Below are positions 24,602-34,000 of a stretch of 64,000 bases of DNA, piece by piece. The stretch lies in contig CAYGDP010000005.1 of NCBI GenBank assembly GCA_964348665.1, forward strand, positions 1-64,000, given 5' to 3'. Within the stretch, counting starts at the first letter, position 1; every line of letters begins with the position of its first letter. The notes under the pieces were generated by a model. The model worked only from the letters and a program-made list of their open reading frames with translations. It ran no database searches and was not told the DNA's origin. This DNA is from CAYGDP01 sp964348665 (GTDB lineage Bacteria > Verrucomicrobiota > Verrucomicrobiia > Palsa-1439 > CAYGDP01). Both the position numbers and the translations under genes were made by a program.

Positions 24602-26095
24602 TTACGCGAGGATTGGTTTCAGGGTTTCGATGTGACCGAAAACATCGGTGAGACGATAGTCGCGGCCTTGATAGCGATAGATCAGTTTGGTGTGCTCGAT
24701 TCCCATGATTTGGAGAATGGCGGCGTTGAGATCATGCACTTCGACGGGATCTTTCGTGATGTTGTAACTGTAATCGTCCGTCTCGCCGAGCGTGGCGCCC
24801 CGTTTGATTCCCGCGCCTGCCAGGAAGATGGAAAAACATTTCGGGTGATGATCGCGCCCGTAATCGGTGGCGGTCAGCGCCCCCTGCGAATAGACTGTGC
24901 GCCCAAATTCACCACCCCAAACAATCAGCGTCTCGTCGAGCAACCCGCGTTGTTTAAGGTCTTTGATGAGCGCCGTGGTGGGTTTGTCGGTGTCACGACA
25001 TTGGCCGCGGATCTGGGCAGGGAGAGTGAAATGCTGGTCCCAACCCATGTGAAAAAGCTGGATGAACCGGACGTTGCGCTCGGCCAGTCGGCGCGCCAGC
25101 AAACAATTGTACGCATAACTGCCGGTTCGTTTCACGTCGGGACCGTAGAGGTCGAGGATTTCCTTGGGTTCTTTGGAGATATCGGTGAGATCGGGGACGC
25201 TGGATTGCATTTTGAACGCCATCTCATATTGCGCGATGCGCGTGGCGATTTCGGGGTCGCCCACCGTGTTGAGCTTGAGCTTGTTGATGGCGCCGAGTTC
25301 GTCGAGCATTTCGCGGCGAGTGGCGCGGTCCACACCCGGAGGATCGGACAAATACACGACGGGATCGCCCGTGTTCCGGAATTTGACGCCCTGATGCACC
25401 GTCGGCAAAAAACCGCTGCCCCACAAACGATCGTAGAGAGGTTGATCATCAGGACGACCAGTGCCGCGGGAAGTGAGCACGACATACGCGGGGAGATCTT
25501 TGTTTTCGCTGCCCAGTCCGTAGGCGAGCCACGACCCGATGCTGGGGCGACCCGCGAGTTGGTGGCCTGTCTGAAAGAACGTGATGGCAGGATCGTGATT
25601 GATCGCTTCGGTGAACATGGATTTGATGAACGTCAACTCATCCGCTATCGTCGCCAGATTCGGCAGCAGCTCGCTCAACCAAGCGCCGCTCTTACCGTGC
25701 TGGGCAAATTTGAAAATCGAGTTGGCCACCGGAAACTTTGCCTGGCCACTCGTCATCGTCGTGAGCCGTTGACCCTGTCGGATCGAGTCTGGCAAATCCT
25801 GGCCGCGATACTCGTTCAACTTCGGTTTGTAATCGAACAAATCCATCTGCGATGGCGCGCCCGATTGAAAGAGATAAATGATGCGCTTGGCTTTCGGCTT
25901 GAAATGCGGCAATCCCGGCAACCCGCCCGCCGACGCCACAGGCGGCGCCGAAAAAAGATTGTCGTTGAGAAGCGAGCCGAGCGCCATTGCGCCGATGCCT
26001 GCGCCTGCGCGCGTCAGGAACGTCCTGCGCGTGATCGCCAGCCGCTCCTCGTGGTCGAGGTGTTGATACAGATGATCGTTACAGTTGCAGTTCAT
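24602..26095 (-). CDS. DUF1501 protein, Tat-exported
   Basis: The 497-residue protein begins with a twin-arginine signal (TRRTFLTRAGAGIGAMALGSLL, ~23-44). A strong Shine-Dalgarno GGAGG lies at 26100-26104. DUF1501 is a sulfatase/alkaline-phosphatase-superfamily domain; visible blocks are IYLFQSGAPSQMDLFDYKP, NHDPAITFFQTGHQLAGRPSIGSWLAYGLG and LIVWGGEFGRTVYSQG. In PVC bacteria such genes sit beside DUF1549/DUF1553 genes, as here, and are thought to act together on extracytoplasmic polymers; the reaction is unknown. This copy belongs with the DUF1553-LamG gene immediately upstream (160-nt gap filled by a repeat). Confidence 0.9.
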   Translation of the reverse strand: MNCNCNDHLYQHLDHEERLAITRRTFLTRAGAGIGAMALGSLLNDNLFSAPPVASAGGLPGLPHFKPKAKRIIYLFQSGAPSQMDLFDYKPKLNEYRGQDLPDSIRQGQRLTTMTSGQAKFPVANSIFKFAQHGKSGAWLSELLPNLATIADELTFIKSMFTEAINHDPAITFFQTGHQLAGRPSIGSWLAYGLGSENKDLPAYVVLTSRGTGRPDDQPLYDRLWGSGFLPTVHQGVKFRNTGDPVVYLSDPPGVDRATRREMLDELGAINKLKLNTVGDPEIATRIAQYEMAFKMQSSVPDLTDISKEPKEILDLYGPDVKRTGSYAYNCLLARRLAERNVRFIQLFHMGWDQHFTLPAQIRGQCRDTDKPTTALIKDLKQRGLLDETLIVWGGEFGRTVYSQGALTATDYGRDHHPKCFSIFLAGAGIKRGATLGETDDYSYNITKDPVEVHDLNAAILQIMGIEHTKLIYRYQGRDYRLTDVFGHIETLKPILA

Positions 26096-26124
26096 AGCGC
26101 CTCCAAATGAGTGATAACTTCAAT

Positions 26125-26254
26125 CTTCAAACTCCAAACTTCAGGGAAACTCCAAGCCTCAAGCCAGGGCCGTTCCCGCGCCACGAAGGTGCAAGCTTTC
26201 GTCGAACATTGAAGCTTGAGGCTTCTTCGAGGCTTGGAGTTTGGAGTTTGGAAT
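26125..26254. repeat. Heptamer-armed inverted repeat between DUF1553 and DUF1501 genes
   Basis: The right arm ends in three tandem 7-bp units, TTGGAGT, TTGGAGT and TTGGAAT (26234-26254). The left arm carries AAACTCC/AAACTTC units and shares the string CTTCAAACTCCAAACTTC with the element at 41289. AAACTCCAAGCCTCAAGC on the left is complementary to interrupted sequence on the right. The element fills almost the whole gap and its right end abuts the stop codon of the upstream gene. Confidence 0.75.
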
Positions 26255-26255
26255 T

Positions 26256-29200
26256 TCATTCTTTCGTCACCGTTTCATCCAAATTCAAAATGACGTTGGC
26301 GGTGATGGTGTAAGCCGCAAGTTCGGCCGGATCAAGTTTCGGGTCGGGCTTGGCCTCGCCGACGCTAACAAGCTTTTTTGCGGCTTCCGCATCCGCCCGA
26401 TATTTCGTCAGCCGGTTCGCCAGTCCATCGGCGAGAATCTTCGTCTCGGCCGGCGAGGGCGCGCGATTGACCGCGCGGCGATACGCATAGGATATGCGCG
26501 CTTCGGGCGTCGCGCCGCCCTCGGAAATCATCCGGTCAGCGAGCGCGCGGGCGGCTTCGACGTAGGTGGTATCGTTGAGCAGGGCGAGGGCTTGCAGCGG
26601 GGTGTTGGTGCGAGAGCGGCGAACTTGGCAGACCTCGCGCATCGGCATATCGAACAACGTCATTCCCGGTGGGGGTGTGGTTCGTTTCCAAATCGTGTAG
26701 AGACTGCGGCGATATTGATTGCCGTCCGTCGCGTTTTTGTAATTGTGCATGTTGCCGTAGAAATTGACTTCGTCCCAAATGGCAGGCGGTTGATAGGGAT
26801 AAACGGACGGACCGCCGATTTTTTCGGTGAGCAGCCCGCCGATGGCAAGAGCGTTGTCGCGGATCGTCTCTGCCTGAAGGCGGAAGCGCGGGCCGCGCGC
26901 GAGCAGACGGTTCTCCGAATCCACCGCCAAGAGTTGCGGGGTGACATTCGACGACTGCCGATACGTCGCACTCATGACGATCGTCTTTTGGATGGCCTTC
27001 GTGTCCCAGCCGATCCGGATGAATTCCGTGGCGAGCCAGTCGAGCAATTCGGGATGACTCGGCCATTCGGCTTGGGACCCAAAGTTCTCGCTGCTCTTCA
27101 CGATACCCGTGCCAAAGAATTTCTCCCAGTACCGGTTCACCTGCACACGCGCGGTGAGCGGGTTGCTCGGGGAAGCGATCCATTGCGCCACACCGAGGCG
27201 ATTGAGAGGCGCATCCTGCGGCATCGGCGGCAACGCAGCGGGCGTGCCGGCGGTGATTTTCTCGCCGGGCTTGTCATATTGACCGCGAATGAGAAAGAAC
27301 GTGTCGCGTGGTTTCGGCAATTCTTCCATCACCATCACGGTCGGGACTTTCTTTTGAAATTCCTTTTGTTCCTTAACGAGCATTTCGAGTTTTTTGCGCG
27401 CTTCTTGATAACCGGCGGGGGCATGGTTGGCCTGGAAAAATTGGGCGAGAACGTCATCCTGCGGTTTTGTCCGTTCCGCGGGCACGATTTTCGCGATGGC
27501 CGAGAGGTCTGCCATCACCAGCGCATTTACTTCTTTATCGGCGAGTGACCGGGAATAAAAGCGGACATCATCCACGCGACCGACAAATCTCATGGCCGCG
27601 CTTCGGCTGGCCACTTGTAGCGGAACCGTGGTTTTCGTTGTGTCGCGCAGACTGTCCTTCTCCGTTTTCAGCGCTGCGGATTTCCCGTTCACATAGAGCT
27701 TAAACCCGGACGCTTTGCCCGAGCCATCGTAGGTCGCGAAAACGTGCGCCCACTGTTTGATGGGCAACGGCGCGGCGGACCGGACTGAGATTGCGTTATC
27801 ATCCCAATGGCTGATGAATTGCACGACGATTGTGCCTTTATCGAAAAGCAAGTTATATCCCTGATACGCGTTGGCCTCGTTCATGCGGGCGATGAACGCG
27901 CCAACATTGTCGGGTTTCATTGGATAAATCCATGCGCCGAAACTAAACGCGTCGGTCCGGTCAAAATTTGCGACGTCGCCCAGATTGATAAATCGTTTAC
28001 CGTCAAAATCCGCCGCATCACCGAGAACGCCACTCTTATAAGTTGGTTTGCCGTCTTTGAACTCGTCCTGTTTCTCTTTCGCGTTCTGATCGAGAGCAAA
28101 GCGGGCGAGCAGGCTGTTTTCCACGGCCGCCGCTGGCGCGGCGACCTGCGTTTTTTCCCAAGCCGCTTGTGCTGCCTCCAATTCCGATTTCATGGCATCA
28201 AGTTTCTTTTCTTGTTGCTCGATAGTCGCCGCCATTTCTTTGAGCTTTTGGTCGTATTCCGAGGTTGGAACTTTAATGAGCGGGACATGGTTCCCGTCTT
28301 TCTCGTCGGGACGGCCGGTTTCGGTGATGTTATTGAAGAAGGCGAAGAACTGATAGAATTCCTTCTGCGAGATGGGATCGTATTTGTGGTCGTGACAACG
28401 CGCACAACCCATCGTCAACCCCAGCCATACGGCGGTCGTTGTCTCCACACGATCCATCACGTTTTCGATCCGCCATTCCTCGGCAATGATACCGCCCTCT
28501 GCGTTTTGCCGATGATTTCGGTTGAACCCGGTCGCTACGCGCTGGTCGAGTGTCGCATTTGGCAGCATGTCTCCCGCCAGTTGTTCGACGGTGAATTGGT
28601 TAAAGGGCATATTGCGGTTGTACGCGTTGATGACCCAATCGCGCCACGGCCATTGGTAACGCTCCCAGTCGGCCTGAAATCCATGACTGTCGGCGTAGCG
28701 CGCGCCGTCGAGCCAATCCATTGCCATCCGCTCGCCATAACGCGGCGAGACAAGCAGCCGATCCACGACTTTCTCGTAAGCGGTCGGCGATTTGTCGGCC
28801 AGGAACACGTCCACTTCTGCCGGTGTCGGTGGGATTCCCGTTAGGTCGAGCGTGACACGGCGAATCAGCGTGGTTTTGTCGGCTTCCGGCGTGGGGGTGA
28901 GTTTTTCTTGTTCCAATCGTGCGAGAATGAAGTTGTCGATCGGATTTTGGACTTTGGATTTTGGACTCTGGACTTTGGGCACGGCGGGGCTTTGCGGAGG
29001 TATAAACGCCCAGTGCGGTTGATATTCCGCCCCTTGCTCGATCCATTTCTTGAACAACTGAATCTGGCGGTCAGTCAGCGTCAGGTTGGACTTGACCGGC
29101 GGCATCCGGTCGTCTTCGTCTTTTGTGGTAATGCGACGGTAGGCTTCGCTCTTGTCGGGCTTGCCCGCGACAATCGGGATTCCGTGTTCGTGTTGGGCGG

Positions 29201-29597
29201 TAGCGTCTTCGCGAACATCCATTTGGAGTTTTGCTTTACGTTTGTTGGCGTCGGGCCCGTGGCACTTGAAACAGGTGTTGGATAGAATGGGCCGGATATC
29301 GCGGTTGAAATTGATTTTGTCGGGCAAAGCCTCGGCTGCTTGCGCGGCAAACTCCAAACTCCAAATTCCAAGCACCAAAGAAACTCCAAGCCCAAGAGGC
29401 CGAAATCTCGCCCCGAGTCGGAGACACACGAGGCGGGCAAACATCAAGCTCCACATGCTCCATATTGTCATGCTGAGTCCCGCTACGCGGGACGAAGCAT
29501 CTCTTCTGTCTGCGCGCCCGAGACGGATGAGATTCTTCGCTGCGCTCAGAATGACAATCAGTACGGATTGGTTTTGGAGTTTTTCTTCCAGTTTCAT
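26256..29597 (-). CDS. Planctomycete-cytochrome / DUF1549 / LamG / DUF1553 protein
   Basis: The start is fixed at 29597 because its ATG overlaps the stop of the upstream DUF1501 gene (ATGA), giving 1113 residues. The first ~95 residues are translated repeat sequence (VILSAAKNL..., ...LGIWSLEFAAQAAEA) that ends in something like a signal peptide. Then come a PSCyt1 heme-type motif (ILSNTCFKCHG), DUF1549 (NPIDNFILARLEQEKL...LDLTGIPP...YGERMAMDWLDGARYADSHGF) with a second CARCH motif (MGCARCHDHKYDPISQKEFY), a coiled-coil linker, a LamG jelly-roll domain (~570-790; FALDQNAKEKQDEF...KLYVNGKSA) and DUF1553 (~840-1090). It is secreted, probably heme-binding, and paired with the DUF1501 protein. The substrate is unknown. 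Confidence 0.88.
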   Translation of the reverse strand: MKLEEKLQNQSVLIVILSAAKNLIRLGRADRRDASSRVAGLSMTIWSMWSLMFARLVCLRLGARFRPLGLGVSLVLGIWSLEFAAQAAEALPDKINFNRDIRPILSNTCFKCHGPDANKRKAKLQMDVREDATAQHEHGIPIVAGKPDKSEAYRRITTKDEDDRMPPVKSNLTLTDRQIQLFKKWIEQGAEYQPHWAFIPPQSPAVPKVQSPKSKVQNPIDNFILARLEQEKLTPTPEADKTTLIRRVTLDLTGIPPTPAEVDVFLADKSPTAYEKVVDRLLVSPRYGERMAMDWLDGARYADSHGFQADWERYQWPWRDWVINAYNRNMPFNQFTVEQLAGDMLPNATLDQRVATGFNRNHRQNAEGGIIAEEWRIENVMDRVETTTAVWLGLTMGCARCHDHKYDPISQKEFYQFFAFFNNITETGRPDEKDGNHVPLIKVPTSEYDQKLKEMAATIEQQEKKLDAMKSELEAAQAAWEKTQVAAPAAAVENSLLARFALDQNAKEKQDEFKDGKPTYKSGVLGDAADFDGKRFINLGDVANFDRTDAFSFGAWIYPMKPDNVGAFIARMNEANAYQGYNLLFDKGTIVVQFISHWDDNAISVRSAAPLPIKQWAHVFATYDGSGKASGFKLYVNGKSAALKTEKDSLRDTTKTTVPLQVASRSAAMRFVGRVDDVRFYSRSLADKEVNALVMADLSAIAKIVPAERTKPQDDVLAQFFQANHAPAGYQEARKKLEMLVKEQKEFQKKVPTVMVMEELPKPRDTFFLIRGQYDKPGEKITAGTPAALPPMPQDAPLNRLGVAQWIASPSNPLTARVQVNRYWEKFFGTGIVKSSENFGSQAEWPSHPELLDWLATEFIRIGWDTKAIQKTIVMSATYRQSSNVTPQLLAVDSENRLLARGPRFRLQAETIRDNALAIGGLLTEKIGGPSVYPYQPPAIWDEVNFYGNMHNYKNATDGNQYRRSLYTIWKRTTPPPGMTLFDMPMREVCQVRRSRTNTPLQALALLNDTTYVEAARALADRMISEGGATPEARISYAYRRAVNRAPSPAETKILADGLANRLTKYRADAEAAKKLVSVGEAKPDPKLDPAELAAYTITANVILNLDETVTKE
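28942..28976. repeat. In-frame 7-bp tandem repeat in the DUF1549 domain
   Basis: Five units run head to tail: GGATTTT, GGACTTT, GGATTTT, GGACTCT, GGACTTT. On the coding (minus) strand they read PKVQSPKSKVQNP (residues ~207-219), immediately before the conserved DUF1549 start IDNFILARL. Related proteins have a short variable linker here. Confidence 0.85.
29349..29376. repeat. In-frame 7-bp tandem repeat encoding part of a signal peptide
   Basis: The units AAACTCC, AAACTCC, AAATTCC and AAGCACC run head to tail on the plus strand. On the coding strand they give LGIWSLEF, the hydrophobic core just before the AAQAAEA cleavage-like site of the DUF1553-LamG protein. Confidence 0.8.
29464..29558. 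repeat. 'TGTCATGCTGAG' palindromic repeat inside the N-terminal coding region
   Basis: The outer arms ATTGTCA / TGACAAT frame a 95-bp element containing the familiar GATTCTTCGCTGCGCTCAGAATGACA sequence type (split here: GATTCTTCGC, TGCGCTCAGA, ATGACA). A second copy is at 53657-53736. On the coding strand it reads VILSAAKNLIRL, a peptide commonly produced when this repeat is translated. Confidence 0.85.
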
Positions 29598-31057
29598 GCG
29601 AGAATCTCCTTTACCACCTTCCCCGCCACGTCCGTGAGGCGGAAATTGCGGCCGTTGTAGAGATACGTCAGCTTTTCGTGGTCGAGTCCGAGCAAGTGGA
29701 GGATCGTGGCGTGCAAATCGTTCACCGTCAGCTTGTTTGTAACAGCTTTGTGGCCGATTTCGTCGGTCTCGCCGTAATGGACACCGCCTTTGACGCCGCC
29801 ACCCGCCATCCAAATCGTGTTGGCGTGCGGATTATGGTCGCGACCGGGTTTGGGATTGTCAATCTGTCCGATGGGCAAGCGGCCAAATTCGCCGCCCCAG
29901 ATAATTAAGGTGTCTTTGAGCAGGCCGCGTTGTTCCATGTCCGTCAGCAGGGCGGCGATCGGTTTGTCGGTTTCGGCGGCGAACCCGCTGTGGTTGCCGA
30001 TGATATCCGCATGACCGTCCCAACTCAATTGATTCTCCATGCCACCGCTGTAAATCTGCACGTACCGCACGCCGCGCTCGACCAGCCGCCGCGAAATGAG
30101 AACTTGCTTGGCGAAATGCGCGCACCGCGGGTCATCCAACCCGTACAGTTTCTTGATGGATTCGGGTTCTTTATTGAGATCAAAAACATCGGGCGCGCTG
30201 ATCTGCATCCGATACGCCAGCTCGAAGCTTTCGATGCGCGCGTTCATCTCGGCGTCGTCGGGTGCGCTCTTGAGTCGTTCGCGGTTCAGTTTCGCAAGCA
30301 AATCCAACTGCGCGCGCTGTTCGACGTCAGTTTGTTCCGGGGGACGCTTCAGATTTTCGATCGGGTCGCCTTTGGGTCGCAGATAGGTACCTTGATACAC
30401 GCCGGGCAGGAAACCCGCGCCCCAATTTTGCGCGTGGCCTTTCGGCAGGCCGCGGTCTTTCGGGTCGGCCATCACCACGAACGCAGGCAGGTCTTTGTTC
30501 TCCGTGCCGAGTCCGTAAGTGACCCACGAACCGACGCACGGGAAACCCATGCGCGGTAAACCCGTGTTGATGGCGAACAACGCAGGGCTGTGATTGTTCG
30601 ATTCACCGTGGAGCGAATGGAGAAACGCCATTTTATCCACTTGCTTGGCCAATTCGGGAAAGAGCGAGCTAACCCACGAACCGCTCTGGCCATGCTGCGC
30701 CCACTGAAACGGCGACTTCATCAGCGGCCCGACGGCATTTGCGAAAAAACCTGTGTGCTTGTCGAATCCTTCGAGTTTCTGGCCGTCCCGTTTTTGCAGT
30801 TCAGGTTTGTAATCCCACGTGTCCACCTGTGACGGTCCGCCGTTCATGAAAAGCCAAATCACCGATTTCGCTTTCCCCGTGAAATGCGGCGATTTTGGCG
30901 CGAGCGGATTGATCGGAGCCGCCGCTGCGGACGGCGCGAGCAATCCGTCCATCCGCAGCAAATCCGAGAGCGCCAGCAAACCAAAGCCCGCTCCCGCACG
31001 TTTCAGCGCGTCGCGCCGCGACATGCCGCAGACCGAACAACCGTGTTGAGGTATCAT
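29594..31057 (-). CDS. DUF1501 protein, Tat-exported
   Basis: This 487-residue DUF1501 member is the second copy in the window. Its N-terminus has SRRDALKRAGAGFGLLALSDLLRM (twin-arginine signal), preceded by CSVCGM. Conserved blocks match the copy at 24602: VIWLFMNGGPSQVDTWDYKPEL, NNHSPALFAINTGLPRMGFPCVGSWVTYGLG and LIIWGGEFGRLPIGQ. It starts 9 nt after the stop of the upstream DUF1553 gene and its own stop overlaps the start of the next one, so it is embedded in a tight operon. An extracytoplasmic role together with its DUF1553 neighbours is inferred; the reaction is unknown. Confidence 0.92.
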   Translation of the reverse strand: MIPQHGCSVCGMSRRDALKRAGAGFGLLALSDLLRMDGLLAPSAAAAPINPLAPKSPHFTGKAKSVIWLFMNGGPSQVDTWDYKPELQKRDGQKLEGFDKHTGFFANAVGPLMKSPFQWAQHGQSGSWVSSLFPELAKQVDKMAFLHSLHGESNNHSPALFAINTGLPRMGFPCVGSWVTYGLGTENKDLPAFVVMADPKDRGLPKGHAQNWGAGFLPGVYQGTYLRPKGDPIENLKRPPEQTDVEQRAQLDLLAKLNRERLKSAPDDAEMNARIESFELAYRMQISAPDVFDLNKEPESIKKLYGLDDPRCAHFAKQVLISRRLVERGVRYVQIYSGGMENQLSWDGHADIIGNHSGFAAETDKPIAALLTDMEQRGLLKDTLIIWGGEFGRLPIGQIDNPKPGRDHNPHANTIWMAGGGVKGGVHYGETDEIGHKAVTNKLTVNDLHATILHLLGLDHEKLTYLYNGRNFRLTDVAGKVVKEILA

Positions 31058-31066
31058 TATGGCCTC

Positions 31067-34000
31067 TTATTCGACATAGATAAACTCGTTCATGCTCAGA
31101 AGGACTTGGCAGAAATCGGTGAGCGCCAGCATGGCAGCGTCGTTCTTTTTATCGGCAGTATAGGCCGCGGTTTGAGTTTGGTGAAACGCGACGGCGGTTT
31201 CCATCTCAGTCGTGGTTGCCGGCCGGCTAAGGGCGAGAGTGTAGGCGTGGCTGATTGGTAATCGGTAATCGGTAATCGGTGATCGGTTATTTCCAGTCAC
31301 CCGCGCTGCGAAACTGCGCGCATAGCCGCGCACGTGGGGGCTGTTCATCAGCGTGAGCGCTTGGGGGGCGATGGTGGTGTTGACGCGCGCGCCGATGCTC
31401 ACCGTCGTTTCGGGCGCGTCAAAAAGTTGCATGACCGGGATCAGTTGGCTGCGTTTTTGGAAAAAATAAATGCTGCGACGTTTCATCCCTTGATCCAATG
31501 TGCCGGGGCCAAACATCGTTGCGTCGAGCTGGCCGCTCACGGCGAGCATGGCGTCGCGGATGGCTTCAGCTTCGAGTCGACGGCGGGGAAAATGTTGGAG
31601 TAATGGAGCATTGGAGTCTTGCGCTCCATCACTCCTCTGCATGTATGCCGCACTGGTAACGATGAGTTTATGGATGCGTTTGAGCGACCATCCGTGCGTT
31701 TTCAATTCGGTGGCGAGCCAATCCAGAAGTTCGGGGTGCGTCGGTCGCTCGCCAGCCAGCCCGAAGTCGTTCGGTGTGCCCACGATGCCGCGTCCGAAAT
31801 GATGATGCCAGAGGCGGTTGACGATGTTGCGTGCCAGCAAATCGCCCGCGCCGTATTGCGTGTCGGTGATCCAATTGGCAAGCGACCGGCGTCGGTAGCT
31901 GGTGCGCGATCCGGGCGGTGTGGCTTCAAACCAGCGGTTTTCGGTTGCCGGCGCTCGATTGAGGATTTGCAAGAAACCGGGTGACGCTTCCTCAACTTTC
32001 TGCTTCGGATCGCCGCGTTTGAGGACGTACGTTTTCGGATAAAAATGCGGAAAGCCGCGGTCGTCGGCATGATGTTTCATTGGCTTGAACCCTTCGCTGG
32101 TGACCATGACCTTTTTCTTTTCCGATCTCGGTTCATTCTTGTCGTGGGAGACGACGGCCTCGTTCAGTTTTTGCCATTCTGGATCAATGCCACGATACCA
32201 GACCAATAAGTTCGCGCGCTGCACAGCGGTGAGTTGCCCGGAGTTTCCGCCCGCAACCAACTGAATCGCTTCAATGGTTGCCTGTGGAACCGCATCGCCC
32301 TTCGGTCGTAGAGGCGGTTCTTCCGTGCTCACGGAGAGACGCGGCCGACCGATGTTGTGGCGTGTATTCCCTTGAAAATCGAGAGTGACGACGAGTTTCG
32401 TGCCGCCCTCGTAACCCGCGAGAGGCGTCTCCAATTCGAACGATGCGGCGTGGTCTTTGCCAAACTGCGGGTCGAGTGCCCAGCCGCTTTTTTTGTCGGC
32501 ATCAATCGCCAGTTCGATGGAGAGGTTTTTTCCCTGATTAAACGTGGCTCTCGGATTCTTGAATTTCAACGAGACGGCTTCGCCCTTTCCATCGGCCGGC
32601 GCAGCGGTTACGTGGAAATCGGTCAGGTCAATGTTCCCGTTGTCAGCGCGACCCGGACCGCTTTTGACGAACGACGGATGCGCGAGCGCCTCGACGCGGA
32701 CGCCGGTGATGTTTTTGAGGGACGTGTGCGCGACGACAGTGTAGGTATCGAAATCCGGATTCTTCCCAGTTGCCAGCAACGAGAGATCGTTTTGTTTGAT
32801 CAACGTTGCGCCTCCCCCTGATTTTGCTTCCATGACATCAAGCAACACCCATCTTGGCTCTGGCAAATCTTCCTTTCGTGGTGCTTTGAGCCACTGGTCG
32901 AATCGAGAAGCGAGTTGCTCGCGCTCGAATTTTTCCCGTGCTGCCACGAGCGATGATCGCTCGGATTCCCACTTGGCTCTTGCCACTTTGGATTTTTCCG
33001 GGTCAAAATCCAAATCAATCTCGCTCCGGATCGTTGTCGTGAACGCCGCCGCCAGCCCATAATATTCCTTGTTGCTGATTGGGTCGTATTTGTGGTCGTG
33101 GCAGCGCGCGCAGCCAATTGTCAATCCGAGCATGGCAACACCGGTCGTCTTGGCCATGTCATCCAGCTCATCATATCGCGCAGGTTCAAACTCCGCCTCG
33201 GTAAGCTGCGTAGGGAACACGCACGCGCCGAGGAATCCTGTTGCCGCCATCGCCCACGGGTCATTTGGCGCAAATTCGTCCCCCGCGAGATTCCATTTGA
33301 CGAACTGATCGTAAGGCATGTCGGCGTTGAACGCGCGGATGACAAAGTCGCGATACCAGTACGCGTTGGGACGGTCGTAATCCTGCTCGAATCCGTGGCT
33401 CTCGCCGAATCGCGCCGCATCGAGCCAATGCCGCGCCCAACGCTCGCCGAACTGCGGCGAGGCGAGCAAACGATCCACAAGTTTCTCGTATGCGTCGGGG
33501 GATTTATCAGCAACGAATGCCTCGATTTCCTCCGGCGCTGGCGGCAGGCCGATGAGGTCAAACGTAACGCGCCGGATCAACACACGACGGTCGGCGATCG
33601 GGCTGGGTTGAAGTTTTTTCTCGGCTAGTTTGGCGAGGATGAAACGATCGATGTCGTTGCGCGCCCATTTCGCATCGCGCGCTTTCGGCGTCGAGACGCG
33701 TTGGATGGGTTGGAAAGCCCAATGCCTGCTCGGATCGGCCGCGACAGCGACCGAATCGGGCCAGACCGCACCTTGGTCAATCCACGCGCGGAGCTTGGCG
33801 ATTTTTTCGGTAGCCAACGGCGGCGCCTCGGCGGGCATCCGGTCGTCGGCATCGGTGGTAACGAGCCGCTGGTACAGCGGGCTTTTTTCCGCGTTACCCG
33901 GGATGATGACGGGGCCTTCCTTGCTGCCTTTCAGCGCGTCCGTTTTTGAATCCAAGCGGAGTCCGGCCTTCTGTTTTTTCGCGCCGTGACACTCATAACA

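Noticed and set aside
24545..26110. A 521-codon open frame on the plus strand opposite the DUF1501 gene
   Set aside because: The minus strand encodes a clear DUF1501 protein with Tat signal and ribosome site; the plus frame matches no family and is explained by codon bias of the real gene.
26241..27548. A 435-codon plus-strand frame opposite the DUF1553 domain
   Set aside because: Antisense shadow of a conserved protein; no signal, domain or ribosome site.
31257..31291. CRISPR-like array
   Set aside because: Units are 7 bp without spacers; none of the repeat clusters in the window has the repeat-spacer regularity of a CRISPR.
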